Numbered from the stretch's first letter, positions 1-9,178 are shown. The stretch is DNA of 64,000 nucleotides from CAZTGZ01 sp964613385 (GCA_964613385.1 CAZTGZ010000003.1:62001-126000); one strand, 5' to 3'. Notes: generated by a model from the letters alone, not told the origin. Numbers and translations: made by a program.

Positions 1-780
1 GAACTGAGAATAACAGGTAACCAAGAGATCACCCAAATACGCAGAATCATTAATATCTCTTTTAATTGGATAGACCGATGCCAGAAATAGTTTCATTTCT
101 CTGATGGCATTGCTGATAAGTACGGCTTGAAAATTATCGCCAAATCCCATTCCATGACATATACCGGATACAATGGAATAAACATTTTTTAGAACCGCCG
201 CGTACTCGGTTCCATAAATGTCCTCACTTTTAACCGTGCGGATATACCTGTTTCTGAGTAAATCTGAAATGGTATTCCTCAACTCATCAGATTCACTGGC
301 TATAGTTAAATAGGATAATCTCTCGAGCGCCACTTCTTCGGCATGACAAGGGCCCGTGATGACAGCAAAATCGTTGAAAGCCATGTCATACCTGTCTTTC
401 ATGAAAGTTCCCAGAATCTGCTGAGTGTCGGGATACAATCCTTTTACTGCAGAAACGAATTTCTTGCCCTTTAAATCAGCCGCTTTTATCTGACTGAATA
501 CATCGGGCAAAAAGGCAGAGGGGATAACCAAAATGATGATGTCCGCCGATTGAATCGTTTCGCCGATATGGGTATGAAGTTTCACTTTCCCCGGGTGTAT
601 TTCTACAGAAGATAGGTAATTGGGGTTGTGAAGGTGGGCGCTGATAAACTGAGCAGTTTCCGGTTTGCGGATATACCAGTGTATGCTTTTTGATTGCTCA
701 TTATCACTCAAAATTTTAACAATGGCTGTGGCCCAGCTTCCGCTACCTAAAACAGCAATATTTTGAGGTGATGAAGACAT
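1..780 (-). CDS. gpsA: Glycerol-3-phosphate dehydrogenase [NAD(P)+], C-terminus cut by window edge
   Basis: Cytosolic enzyme that reduces dihydroxyacetone phosphate to sn-glycerol 3-phosphate, the backbone for phospholipid synthesis. Reading the reverse strand from the ATG at 780 gives an open frame of 260 codons that leaves the window at base 1. It has the Rossmann nucleotide loop GSGSWA (residues 12-17), the segment AVKGLYP, GPCHAEEVA, EYAAVLKN (with the conserved lysine) and GDLLVTCYS, all family hallmarks. The usual length is about 330 residues, so roughly 70 C-terminal residues are missing here. The gene lies 19 bases after the stop of the TolC-like gene on the same strand and may be co-transcribed with it. 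Identification is firm; the N-terminal extension MSSSPQN before the Rossmann strand is short and normal. Confidence 0.93.
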   Translation of the reverse strand, partial: MSSSPQNIAVLGSGSWATAIVKILSDNEQSKSIHWYIRKPETAQFISAHLHNPNYLSSVEIHPGKVKLHTHIGETIQSADIIILVIPSAFLPDVFSQIKAADLKGKKFVSAVKGLYPDTQQILGTFMKDRYDMAFNDFAVITGPCHAEEVALERLSYLTIASESDELRNTISDLLRNRYIRTVKSEDIYGTEYAAVLKNVYSIVSGICHGMGFGDNFQAVLISNAIREMKLFLASVYPIKRDINDSAYLGDLLVTCYSQF

Positions 781-799
781 GTAAACGCAAAGAAGCGTT

Positions 800-2221
800 T
801 TAATTACCTATGCTCAAAGGTTTTCCCAGATAAAAATCCAGAATCAACCTTCTGAATACATATTCGTATTGAGATCGGATGAGGTTAGATTGAGCCAAAG
901 CCCTTACATTTCCAGCATTGATTAAGTCCGTGCTGTTCAGCATTCCGGATTCAAAACTCTCCTTACTGAATTCGTAATTTACATTTTGGGCCTCCAGGTT
1001 CTTGACTGCCGCATTCCATTGTGCCTTGGCATTTTCGAAATTGGCAAATGCGGTAATCACGTCATTTCTAATGGTTTGCTTCGTGTTTTCCATGGAAAGC
1101 CTGCTTTGTTCTGCCTGAATCTGACTCAATGCGATGTTATTGATTACTCTGTGGTTATTGTAAATTGGAATGGACAAATTGATGCCCAATCCCTGTCCGA
1201 AATTGTCGCTTAATTGATTGCCAAATGGCGTTGTTCTCAATTTATAAACGGATATCGGACTCAAAACGGCCTGATTGGTTCCTTCCACTACCCCAACCGG
1301 AATCCAACTACTCTGAACGTCGTATCTTTCTTTTCTGGATTGAGAATATACCGTATTCAAATTCGCGAAAAAGGTGAGGCGCGGATAAAGTGCACCTTTT
1401 GCAATTCTCTCGCTCATTTCAGCAGACTGAAACCTCAGCTTTTCGCGCTCAACTTCAGGTAATCCGGACAAAGCGCTCTGAAGAATATCTGTTAGTACAT
1501 AATTGGATTCAGAAATGGTGATTTTACTCAGATCAGGTTGAATAATTTTTAAACTTCCATAATCTTCCCATTGCAACAAGGTCGCTAACTGAACATAGGC
1601 GGACCGTAGGTTGTTTTCTGCCAAAATTCGATTGGATCGATCAGATTCCAGTTGAGCTTCCAGATTTACCAGACTGCTTCTGCTGACCGTTCCATTTTCA
1701 AATAAAATTCGGGTTCTTTCCAGTTGGGCCTGAGTTTGTGCTAATTGGATGTCGGCGTTTTTTAGCAGGCTGTGGTTGAGCAGGGTTTGTAAATACAGCG
1801 ACGACACCGATAGAAGTACATTATTATGAAGCACTTCAAGATCTTTTTCGGAAATTTTCAGGTTAATGCCTGATTGTATGATGGAATTTTTGAGTTGAAA
1901 TCCGCTGAAAAGTACTACTCCCGTATTGAGAGAAAAACTATTGCTCTGTATGGTCTGGTTGTTATACTGGTTGGTAAAAGGGTCAATACTTCTCCCAAAA
2001 TTATACGCATGCCCTGCTGAAGCATTCAAAGACGGCATTCTGTTCATCTTGCTCTGGGTCAATTGAATTTGCCCGTTATCAATGGCCAATTGACCTTGCA
2101 ACAGTTGTATGTTTTTGCTCTTCGCCAGATCAATGCAGGCCTGAAGACTCATTTCTGTTTGTGCAAAGCCCGAAGTAACGCAGAGAAAGAACAGTCCGAT
2201 TATTCCAAGAAAACTTTTCAT
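800..2221 (-). CDS. TolC-family outer-membrane efflux channel
   Basis: Probable outer-membrane factor of a tripartite efflux or type I export system. The 473-residue product begins with a Sec signal peptide (hydrophobic residues 5-17, ending GFAQ at 18-21). It then has two repeated OEP-type halves rich in long Ala/Gln/Asn helices (NLEAQLESDRSNR near 185; NAKAQWNAAVKNLEAQNV near 395), as expected for the periplasmic coiled-coil barrel. Length fits the family (about 420-490). No membrane-fusion or inner-membrane pump gene is visible beside it, so the partner is unknown; the gene downstream is gpsA. Start ATG at 2221 is supported by the signal peptide and by a TAGTTTTG box eight bases before it. 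Confidence 0.88.
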   Translation of the reverse strand: MKSFLGIIGLFFLCVTSGFAQTEMSLQACIDLAKSKNIQLLQGQLAIDNGQIQLTQSKMNRMPSLNASAGHAYNFGRSIDPFTNQYNNQTIQSNSFSLNTGVVLFSGFQLKNSIIQSGINLKISEKDLEVLHNNVLLSVSSLYLQTLLNHSLLKNADIQLAQTQAQLERTRILFENGTVSRSSLVNLEAQLESDRSNRILAENNLRSAYVQLATLLQWEDYGSLKIIQPDLSKITISESNYVLTDILQSALSGLPEVEREKLRFQSAEMSERIAKGALYPRLTFFANLNTVYSQSRKERYDVQSSWIPVGVVEGTNQAVLSPISVYKLRTTPFGNQLSDNFGQGLGINLSIPIYNNHRVINNIALSQIQAEQSRLSMENTKQTIRNDVITAFANFENAKAQWNAAVKNLEAQNVNYEFSKESFESGMLNSTDLINAGNVRALAQSNLIRSQYEYVFRRLILDFYLGKPLSIGN

Positions 2222-2229
2222 AATAGGGA

Positions 2230-2237
2230 CAAAACTA
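2230..2237 (-). promoter_or_regulatory. TAnnTTTG -7 box for the TolC-like gene
   Basis: TAGTTTTG on the minus strand, ending 8 bases before the ATG at 2221. It matches the Bacteroidota -7 consensus. A TTG lies 24 bases further upstream (2262-2264), a little farther than the usual spacing. Confidence 0.5.
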
Positions 2238-2336
2238 ATTACAGATCATGTATTAGAAATGCAATTCTCGATTAATCACAGAAATAAGTGGTTCAGTTCC
2301 CGGGACGAAAGTGGAAGATATTTCAACGGAAATAGA

Positions 2337-2344
2337 TAGGTTTG
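2337..2344 (+). promoter_or_regulatory. TAnnTTTG -7 box for the deacetylase gene
   Basis: TAGGTTTG, ending 4 bases before the GTG start at 2349. The box contains the in-frame TAG that closes the reading frame upstream, so the gene cannot start earlier. No TTG is seen at the usual -33 distance. Confidence 0.45.
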
Positions 2345-2348
2345 TCAG

Positions 2349-2963
2349 GTGATTCCCTTGTACTTTAATAGCGGTCTTTGGTTGAAATATGTATTTCCCG
2401 GAAGGGAATGGGTCATACCTACATCTGAAAAGAAGGTTTTCCTGACTTTTGATGATGGACCGCATCCTGAACATACCGCTTTTGTTTTGGATTTGTTAAA
2501 AGAGCACAATCAAAAGGCCACCTTTTTTTGCATTGGCGACAATGTGAGAAAGTTTCCGGAAACATTCGAAAGAATTTTAGCAGATGGACATAGAGTTGGG
2601 AATCACACCTTTCATCATTTAAAAGGAAATCAGACTAAAGTTGCTGATTATGAAAAAGATGTTGAAGAATGTGCTCTTTATGTAAAGAGTGATTTATTCA
2701 GGCCACCTTATGGAAGAATGACAAATGCTCAATTTAAAGTTTTGAGTCCGGCATACAGAATCGTGATGTGGAGCCTACTCAGTCTGGATTATTTAAAAAA
2801 TCTGGATAACGATGCGATGTTGCCAAAGCTGTGTAAACATACCAAACCAGGAAGTATCGTCGTGTTTCATGACAGTGAAAAAGCACAGCGGAATTTGAGG
2901 ACTTTGTTGCCCGCATATTTGAAATATTTAAAGCAAGAGGGGTTTTCTTCAGAAGTGCTCTGA
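2349..2963 (+). CDS. NodB-type polysaccharide deacetylase family protein
   Basis: Predicted metal-dependent carbohydrate de-N-acetylase (CE4/NodB fold). The 204-residue product carries TFDDGP (33-38; catalytic-base and metal Asp at 35 and 36), GNHTFHH (84-90; metal His 86 and 90) and RPPYGR, the expected motif order. It is short, with no signal peptide or membrane helix, so it is probably cytoplasmic like NodB. It starts with GTG at 2349; an in-frame stop at 2337 rules out a longer form. Its TGA overlaps the ATG of the next glycosyltransferase gene (TGATG), so the two are translationally coupled and probably act on one glycan or glycolipid. The substrate cannot be read from sequence. Confidence 0.88.
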   Translation: MIPLYFNSGLWLKYVFPGREWVIPTSEKKVFLTFDDGPHPEHTAFVLDLLKEHNQKATFFCIGDNVRKFPETFERILADGHRVGNHTFHHLKGNQTKVADYEKDVEECALYVKSDLFRPPYGRMTNAQFKVLSPAYRIVMWSLLSLDYLKNLDNDAMLPKLCKHTKPGSIVVFHDSEKAQRNLRTLLPAYLKYLKQEGFSSEVL

Positions 2964-4072
2964 TGTTGGTACTGATCATCTCTTCCATTGCATTATTCAT
3001 TTTTCTGCTCATTCAGATATTAAGTCTGTATTTTTTACAGAAAGGCAAAACTGAAACTTTCGATGGGTTAAAGAAATGGCCGAAGGTGAGCATATTACTT
3101 GCGGCCAGAAACGAAGAAGTTCTGATTCTCAGGAGCTTAGAGCATCTGGATTATCTTGATTATCCGGAAGAAAGCCTGGAAATATTAATTGGAGATGACC
3201 AAAGTGAGGATAGAACCTATGAGATATGCGCATCATTCATTCAGGATAAACCGAAATTCAAACTCTTTCAGATTTCCAGGACTTTGGGAAAGGGAAGAGG
3301 AAAGGCCAATGTACTGGCCCATTTAGCCCGGGAGGCAAAGGGTGAAATTTTTTTGATCACGGATGTTGATGTCGCGTTGCCCCAACTTTGGGTGAAATCG
3401 ATGGTTTCTGCATTTGATGATGATACCGGAATTGTTTCAGGAACCACCACCTGCGAGCCGGAGAACAGCATGCAAGCCATTGACTGGTTGCACTTTATGG
3501 GATATATAAAGTCATTCGCCAATGTCGGTATAGCCTGTACATCGGTAGGTAATAATATGGCCGTTCGAGCATCTGCGTATTGGGAGACCGGAGGGTACGA
3601 AGCGATGGAGTTCTCGATAACGGAGGATTATCGATTATTTCAGGAAGTGACGCGACGGGGATGGGGTTGGAAGAATTTACTATCGTCAAATACATTGGGT
3701 AAGGCAACGGCAATTTCGAGCACTTCGGAGTTATTGCATCAACGCAAGAGATGGCTGATCGGCGCCAGAGACTTACCCTGGAATTGGAAAACGCTGATTC
3801 TAATTTATGGGATGTTTATCCCTGCCTGGCTTGGCCTGTTGTGGATTCATCCCTTGTTTGCCTGTATGGTTTTGATGATAAAATGGGGGTTGCAAATATT
3901 ATACATCCGGAGTCTTTGTCGGTTGTCCGGATTAAAGAAGTGGAATCTGCCGCGGATGCTCCTGTATGAGGGTTATATATGGGTCATGACGATTGGAACA
4001 ATCATATTTTATGTTATGCCGGTTGCGGCAATATGGAAAGGTCGTCGGTACAGCGGGAATGACCTGCGTTAA
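2963..4072 (+). CDS. Membrane-anchored family 2 glycosyltransferase
   Basis: Inverting GT-A glycosyltransferase that would transfer a sugar from a nucleotide-sugar at the cytoplasmic face of the inner membrane. The 369 residues comprise an N-terminal membrane helix (about 2-24), the GT2 domain with GDDQSED (77-83), DVD (134-136), ED (221-222) and the processive-type QRKRW motif (260-264), then two or three C-terminal membrane helices (about 275-355). The Q-x-x-R-W motif is typical of polymerising synthases such as NodC, PgaC and hyaluronan synthase. Start overlaps the deacetylase stop by one base. A deacetylase plus processive GT2 recalls NodBC or PgaBC logic, but product identity is inference. 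Confidence 0.88.
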   Translation: MLVLIISSIALFIFLLIQILSLYFLQKGKTETFDGLKKWPKVSILLAARNEEVLILRSLEHLDYLDYPEESLEILIGDDQSEDRTYEICASFIQDKPKFKLFQISRTLGKGRGKANVLAHLAREAKGEIFLITDVDVALPQLWVKSMVSAFDDDTGIVSGTTTCEPENSMQAIDWLHFMGYIKSFANVGIACTSVGNNMAVRASAYWETGGYEAMEFSITEDYRLFQEVTRRGWGWKNLLSSNTLGKATAISSTSELLHQRKRWLIGARDLPWNWKTLILIYGMFIPAWLGLLWIHPLFACMVLMIKWGLQILYIRSLCRLSGLKKWNLPRMLLYEGYIWVMTIGTIIFYVMPVAAIWKGRRYSGNDLR

Positions 4073-4105
4073 ACGCATTTCATGAAAAAGTAATAACTTC
4101 GGAGG

Positions 4106-4942
4106 ATGCATCCGATTTTATTTGAATTTGACGTTCCTTCCTGGCTTCAGGGTGTTTTGCCTGCACATCTCGCCGTTTACAGCTATGGATTTTTTATAGC
4201 ACTCGGCATCATATTTTCATATTTATTTATGGTGCCTTATTTAAAACGCATAGGCCTGGATGCCGACAAAGTATCAACGTTGTATATTTGGTCAATTGCA
4301 GCTGCGTTTATCGGTGGTAAACTTTTCTTTTATTTTGAAGATCCGGCCCGCTATTTTCTGAATCCTTCCCAAATGCTCAAAAATCCGGGTGGGGGATTCG
4401 TTTTTTACGGCTCGTTGTTGTTTGTGGTTCCGGTGTTGTATTGGCAGCTCAGGCAGATGAAAGCCCCGGTATTGCCCTTCTTTGATGTGTTGTCATTCGG
4501 TGGGCCAATACTTCATTCCTTTGGTCGCATAGGTTGTTTTATGGCAGGTTGTTGTCACGGCAAAGTATGCAGTAATGCTTTAGGGGTAACATTTCATCAT
4601 GTAAAAAGTGCAGCCAATCCACTAAACGTACCTTTATATCCAACGCAGTTGTTTGATATTTTAGTTAATATAATTATTTTTATTACTGTTTTTGTAGTCA
4701 GGAAGAAACAACAGTTTCAGGGACAATTGTTTTTGATTTATTTAATGATGTACGCTGTTGGCAGGTCTGTGGTAGAGGAGTTCCGCGGAGATGAAACGAG
4801 GGGATTTATTTTTAACGGTTGGTTAAGCCATAGTCAGTTAATTGCTATCTGTATTTTAGGGGTTTCCGCATTTCTCTGGAGATATTTATCCAGAAATCAT
4901 CCCATAGAAATTAAATCGGATACTTCAGCGCCTTCGGAATGA
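4106..4942 (+). CDS. lgt: Prolipoprotein diacylglyceryl transferase
   Basis: Inner-membrane enzyme that moves a diacylglyceryl group from phosphatidylglycerol to the lipobox cysteine of prolipoproteins, the first step of lipoprotein maturation. The 278-residue product is polytopic and has the Lgt signature HSFGRIGCFMAGCCHG at 137-152, with YGSL at about 101-104 and the late GRSVVEEFRGD segment. Length matches the family. The start ATG at 4106 follows a TAACTTCG element by four bases; the GGAGG that touches the ATG is too close to act as a ribosome-binding site. The last 32 bases overlap the convergent lipid-kinase gene. Many lipoprotein substrates are encoded in this window. Confidence 0.95.
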   Translation: MHPILFEFDVPSWLQGVLPAHLAVYSYGFFIALGIIFSYLFMVPYLKRIGLDADKVSTLYIWSIAAAFIGGKLFFYFEDPARYFLNPSQMLKNPGGGFVFYGSLLFVVPVLYWQLRQMKAPVLPFFDVLSFGGPILHSFGRIGCFMAGCCHGKVCSNALGVTFHHVKSAANPLNVPLYPTQLFDILVNIIIFITVFVVRKKQQFQGQLFLIYLMMYAVGRSVVEEFRGDETRGFIFNGWLSHSQLIAICILGVSAFLWRYLSRNHPIEIKSDTSAPSE

Positions 4943-5780
4943 TGCTGATGTTAAATATGTGATTTTCAAAATATTCACCATCGGCATGAGCCGGTATATT
5001 TTGATAATTGGGTGTTTGAATATGAATGTTTTGTACTTTTTGGTGTGTCGTAAATCTTAATCCGAGGTGTTTGCCATTTTTTACTTTAGGAATATAAAAA
5101 GGACGAAGTAAAGGATGCACACGACCTATGTGTACCAGATCAAGCCAGCCGTCATTAACTTCGGCACCGGGAGCGATGTTGAAACCTCCTCCGTAACACG
5201 GACCGTTTGCCAATGCGAGCATAAAGGTTTGCCTATAATTTGATGCATCCAGTTTTAGGTTGATTTCGTTGTAAAAAAGAACATTTCTTGCAATGGCGAG
5301 ATAGTATTTCCACATGGGAGGTAACCATTTTCTCTGTTGATTTTGAGTGTCACGGGAAATGGCACCATCAAAGCCAATTCCAATTCCATTAACAAAAATC
5401 ATGTCATTGCATTTTCCCAGGTCTGCAAACGCATAATTTTCAGATAGAACCAATGGGAAAAGTTTTTCAGGCGAAACAGATCCGTAAAGGCGGGTGCTGA
5501 AGTCATTTCCTGTGCCGGCAGGTAAAATAAGCACCGGAATGGAATCATTTAGGTCAAGAGCATTCATTACATCATGGGCAGTGCCATCACCGCCGCAGGA
5601 TATAATTAATGATGGTAATTCTTTAAGAATACTCTTTGTATTGGCTGAATTATCCCTGGTTTTTTTGCTTTCATAGATATTATAATCCAACCCTAACTTA
5701 GATAAATACTTTTCCAGGGCATCGCAAACTTTCGAGGACTTTCCATTTCCTGATATGGGGTTATAAAAGACTAAAATCAT
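4911..5780 (-). CDS. Diacylglycerol/sphingosine kinase family lipid kinase
   Basis: Soluble lipid kinase of the DagK/YegS type, which phosphorylates diacylglycerol or a similar lipid from ATP. From the ATG at 5780 the product has 289 residues: an N-terminal ILVFYNPISGNGKS (2-15, phosphate-binding), SCGGDGTAHD (61-70, the GGDGT nucleotide motif), PAGTGNDF (87-94) and GIGFDG. The longer frame reaching 5906 adds 42 residues that do not resemble the family, and the core begins exactly at this ATG. A TATTTTTG box ends six bases upstream. The start overlaps by two bases the earliest ATG of the divergent secreted-protein gene, which argues that gene starts later. The exact substrate is not determinable. 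Confidence 0.88.
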   Translation of the reverse strand: MILVFYNPISGNGKSSKVCDALEKYLSKLGLDYNIYESKKTRDNSANTKSILKELPSLIISCGGDGTAHDVMNALDLNDSIPVLILPAGTGNDFSTRLYGSVSPEKLFPLVLSENYAFADLGKCNDMIFVNGIGIGFDGAISRDTQNQQRKWLPPMWKYYLAIARNVLFYNEINLKLDASNYRQTFMLALANGPCYGGGFNIAPGAEVNDGWLDLVHIGRVHPLLRPFYIPKVKNGKHLGLRFTTHQKVQNIHIQTPNYQNIPAHADGEYFENHIFNISIIPKALKYPI

Positions 5781-5786
5781 GGAAAT

Positions 5787-5794
5787 CAAAAATA
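5787..5794 (-). promoter_or_regulatory. TAnnTTTG -7 box for the lipid kinase
   Basis: TATTTTTG on the minus strand, six bases before the ATG at 5780. It supports that ATG over the upstream in-frame start, and implies a very short or absent 5' leader. Confidence 0.5.
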
Positions 5795-5841
5795 CGCAAC
5801 CAATTTGCAAATCTGCATCTAATGAAAAAAAGGGATTGGTC

Positions 5842-8800
5842 ATGAAATATTTACTAGGATTTTTTTTAATTCTTTTTTGCTCCCAAATAACGCAAGCTTC
5901 ACACAATTCCGGAGCATATATACAATATGGTCATATATCTGGAAGTAAGTATGAGATACAACTGTGGGTATACAGAGATTGCCGGGCAGTATCACTGGCT
6001 GATTCTATGAGCTACACCATCAGATCTCACAAAAAAAATCACATATATGCTGACAGGATAGCACGCATGAGTAAGATAGAAATAGCATCTACCCAATGCG
6101 CTGCTACAGGATGTTATCCCCCTAACAAATATGGAACAGGTGGCGGCATTGAAGCCATTTGTTATGTTGACACCATTGATTTCAAAAATGACGCAAGTAT
6201 TGGCAATCTCACAAATGAAGAAGAAATCAGATTTGAATGTGTTAATTTCATTCGGAATGGAGCGGTAACCAATGGGGGTTCGGGCAATAATTTCTTTACT
6301 TACAGCTATTTGAATCGGAAAAATGGAGATGGAAATTCATCACCGGTATTAACCAAACATCCGGCATTTTTCAATTTAGTAGGTTCGAATCATTATAGAT
6401 CCATTTCATTTCGGGATAAAAAAGACGATGATTCATTATCATATCAAGTGGTAGCTCCCTGGGCAGGTTATGGATCATCAATTAGTTATGTAGGCACATT
6501 TAGTCCATACAAACCTTTTAGTGTTTATTATGTAGGAAACTTACAATTTCCATATGCAAATCCCTCTGCTGACCCGGTTATTGGTTTTTATTTCGACAGT
6601 ATTACAGGTATGATGTCATACAGGCCGGTAAAAGATGGTGAAATATATATGATGGCCATTGAAGTAAAGGATTGGAATAAAGACAGTTCAGGAAAATACA
6701 ACTTGAGAGGAATTGTACGGATTGATTGGACAGGTATTAATCTTTCTACATCACCACAGTTAAATCTACCAAAACTTGAGAAATTGGTTTCTACGCATAC
6801 AGCATGTCAGGGGGAAAAGATTTGCATAAATGTATCGGCTACTGATAAGGAATTTCAAAAGGGCGACTCCATTATACTGACATGGGATCAGGGTATACCC
6901 AAAGGCAGCTTTAAAATTAACAATCCGGGAAGTCGATTGGAACAAGCCCAATTTTGTTGGACTCCGGATTCTGAAGATGTAAGTGAAAGACCTCATCAAT
7001 TCGTGGTTGAGGCTTTCGATAAATCATGTGCTTTTAATTTTAGCTCACAGGAATTATTTTTAATAAAAGTTTTGCCTCGATTAAAACCTGGTTTGTCACA
7101 GGAGAAGAAAAGCTGCAATCAGTTGCAATATCAAGTCTACCGGTCTAAACAGAACGATGAATCAGTATCCGTTATGGTTTTGGATTCAAAATTTCAAATG
7201 ATATCGGATGAAAATATATTGTCCTTTTCAAATGGAAAGACCAGTTCAGTCCTTAATGAAGACACCTTAAGCATATATAGAAACGGAACATATTTTATCC
7301 AATTTGCCAAAAAGAAGAGCGGATATTGCGATGTCACCTGGTTCGATACCTTGGTGGTTACCCAAGCAGAAGCAGAATTAATCTCGGTTATTGATACCTT
7401 TCATTGCACAATGACAACACTGAATCTTTCAGCCGATTTGCACAAGGGAAAGGAGTTAATCACCTGGCATACGGGTATCAGTTCAGATACGGGTGTTCTG
7501 TTAAAATATGATATTGATTTACCCACTAACGTCATTCGCTTATCCTTTATTGATTCTGCAGGATGCGAACGTTCTGATTTTGTGGATATTGAATCATTCG
7601 GTATTCCGTTTGTGAACTTAGGCCCGGATACGCTCCTGTGCGGAAGTTATCAATTGAAGTTGGGAGGACCAGTGGCCGGAAACAGCCAATGGAATCACAT
7701 TCAATATAAATGGCACAATGCTTCGACAGATGATTCTATGGTAATGACAACCCATGGATTAAAGACGTTAGAAGCAGGAAACGCATGTGGCAAAAGCAGT
7801 GATTCAGTTTTTATACAGGATAAGTTAAATATACTCCGACCTGTATCCGAAGTATATATATGTAATGATGTTCCGGTTCAAATCAAATCACAGTTAAATG
7901 GGAAATCGTACCGCTGGGAAAATTCCAATACCGATACATTTTCTTTTTATACGGTAAAAACGTCAGGAACCTATACCTGTGAAACGGAATTGATATGTGG
8001 AGATAAAGTTCAGGAAAATATATCGGTGGATGAAGTTCTTACCCCGGATTTGGGTTTACCCGAAGAGGCAGTTTTCTGTGAAGGGAGCTTTGTTGATGTA
8101 GTTTCCGGAATTTGGGATGAGCATAGCAGTTGGAAATGGACCGACCTGAATACAGACTCCGTCAGACGCTTCACAAAAGCAGGAAAATATACAATTGTGG
8201 TTGACAATTTATGTGGAACTTATTCAGATTCAATGACGATTAAGGAACTTAAGGCACCAATGGTAGATTTAGGAAATGACACGGTTTATTGTGGGAAATT
8301 CACCAGAACATATGCCCTGAAGGCAGGTGAAGCTGAGTACATCTGGCATGATCAGACGAGAGGACCGAATTATACCATCAACCAGCCTGGCAAATATTGG
8401 GTAGTAGCTGAAAATTATTGCGGAAAAGACACGTCTGAAATAGAAATTGGACTTTCTTTTTATCCGGAAGTTGATTTAGGTCGGGATACGATGCTAAAGA
8501 CTCCTTTTAATTTGCTTTTGGATGCAGGGAATATGGGCGCTCAACGGACATGGAGCACTTCAGATACAGGACGAACCATTTTGGTTAATCAATTTGGTTG
8601 GTATTGGGTAAAAGTTCAAACTCCTTGTGGTCAGGTAGAGGATAGTATTCTCGTGAGTGAATTGGTTGGGATTACAGAAAAGGAAACAGGATACAGGATT
8701 TATCCCATTCCCGCGGCCAATTATCTTATAATTCCTGAAGAATTGGTTTTAACACAAATAACCGACATGACCGGAAGAAATCTGGGCACATTCAATCTGG

Positions 8801-8919
8801 AGTCTGACTCCAGGGTGGATATCAGCCCTTTAAAAAACGGCACATATATTCTTAAAGCGTATAAAAAAACGGAACCGGGAATGGAGCTAAGAATTGTTTT
8901 TCAGGTGATGAAGAATTGA
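5842..8919 (+). CDS. Large secreted protein with repeated Ig-like modules and T9SS sorting domain
   Basis: Predicted cell-surface or secreted protein of 1025 residues. An ATG at 5779 is in frame, but the one at 5842 begins directly with a Sec signal peptide (MKYLLGFFLILFCSQITQAS), so I prefer it. The N-terminal third (SHNSGAYIQYGHISG..., with SMSYTIRS and later PQLNLPKLEK) resembles the SHN-type opening of Bacteroidota surface proteins. From about residue 590 onward, Ig/PKD-like modules of about 80-90 residues recur, each with the phrase VDLGxDT or NLGPDT, a central cysteine and tryptophan, and ...KYTI/YWVV.... The last 75 residues (YRIYPIPAANY...GTYILKAY) form a type A T9SS C-terminal signal. 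No catalytic motif is seen; adhesion is a guess. Confidence 0.8.
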   Translation: MKYLLGFFLILFCSQITQASHNSGAYIQYGHISGSKYEIQLWVYRDCRAVSLADSMSYTIRSHKKNHIYADRIARMSKIEIASTQCAATGCYPPNKYGTGGGIEAICYVDTIDFKNDASIGNLTNEEEIRFECVNFIRNGAVTNGGSGNNFFTYSYLNRKNGDGNSSPVLTKHPAFFNLVGSNHYRSISFRDKKDDDSLSYQVVAPWAGYGSSISYVGTFSPYKPFSVYYVGNLQFPYANPSADPVIGFYFDSITGMMSYRPVKDGEIYMMAIEVKDWNKDSSGKYNLRGIVRIDWTGINLSTSPQLNLPKLEKLVSTHTACQGEKICINVSATDKEFQKGDSIILTWDQGIPKGSFKINNPGSRLEQAQFCWTPDSEDVSERPHQFVVEAFDKSCAFNFSSQELFLIKVLPRLKPGLSQEKKSCNQLQYQVYRSKQNDESVSVMVLDSKFQMISDENILSFSNGKTSSVLNEDTLSIYRNGTYFIQFAKKKSGYCDVTWFDTLVVTQAEAELISVIDTFHCTMTTLNLSADLHKGKELITWHTGISSDTGVLLKYDIDLPTNVIRLSFIDSAGCERSDFVDIESFGIPFVNLGPDTLLCGSYQLKLGGPVAGNSQWNHIQYKWHNASTDDSMVMTTHGLKTLEAGNACGKSSDSVFIQDKLNILRPVSEVYICNDVPVQIKSQLNGKSYRWENSNTDTFSFYTVKTSGTYTCETELICGDKVQENISVDEVLTPDLGLPEEAVFCEGSFVDVVSGIWDEHSSWKWTDLNTDSVRRFTKAGKYTIVVDNLCGTYSDSMTIKELKAPMVDLGNDTVYCGKFTRTYALKAGEAEYIWHDQTRGPNYTINQPGKYWVVAENYCGKDTSEIEIGLSFYPEVDLGRDTMLKTPFNLLLDAGNMGAQRTWSTSDTGRTILVNQFGWYWVKVQTPCGQVEDSILVSELVGITEKETGYRIYPIPAANYLIIPEELVLTQITDMTGRNLGTFNLESDSRVDISPLKNGTYILKAYKKTEPGMELRIVFQVMKN

Positions 8920-9143
8920 ACTTTTCTGTTAAAATCTTTAATCATTTGGCAAGAACAAATTTGTTTTTGAAACGCCAATAGGGGATAGATTCCGATTACT
9001 AAATTATATCATAACTGTTGAATTTTTTCAATGAATCATCCGGGATTTATAAGGATGACCATTCAAGCTTTATAGGAAATTTTCGCAGCCGTTGAGAGTC
9101 ATAGAACTTGACGAGTAGCGCGATTTTTATGATTAAAGTCATA
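8920..9143. other. Intergenic stretch with no recognisable gene
   Basis: No plausible coding frame, tRNA or strong terminator. An AT-rich palindrome AACAAATTTGTT lies near 8953-8964 and a weak TTGAA/TTCAA hairpin near 9018-9031; neither has a clear role. Confidence 0.5.
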
Positions 9144-9174
9144 TTGAATTTGCATACCGGGTCCTTCATTTTTG
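9144..9174 (+). promoter_or_regulatory. Promoter: TTG, 20-base spacer, CATTTTTG
   Basis: A -33 TTG (9144-9146) and a -7 box CATTTTTG (9167-9174), one mismatch from TAnnTTTG, with a normal 20-base spacer. The box ends four bases before the ATG at 9179. Confidence 0.5.
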
Positions 9175-9178
9175 TATA

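Noticed and set aside
2253..2474. 73-codon minus-strand frame between the TolC-like and deacetylase genes
   Set aside because: Overlaps the deacetylase start and its promoter box; no recognisable product.
4099..4106. GGAGG directly before the lgt ATG as a Shine-Dalgarno site
   Set aside because: It touches the ATG with no spacer, which is too close for 16S pairing, and other genes here lack such sites.
8953..8964. AACAAATTTGTT palindrome as a terminator or operator
   Set aside because: No loop, no T tract, AT-rich, and no second copy; consistent with chance.
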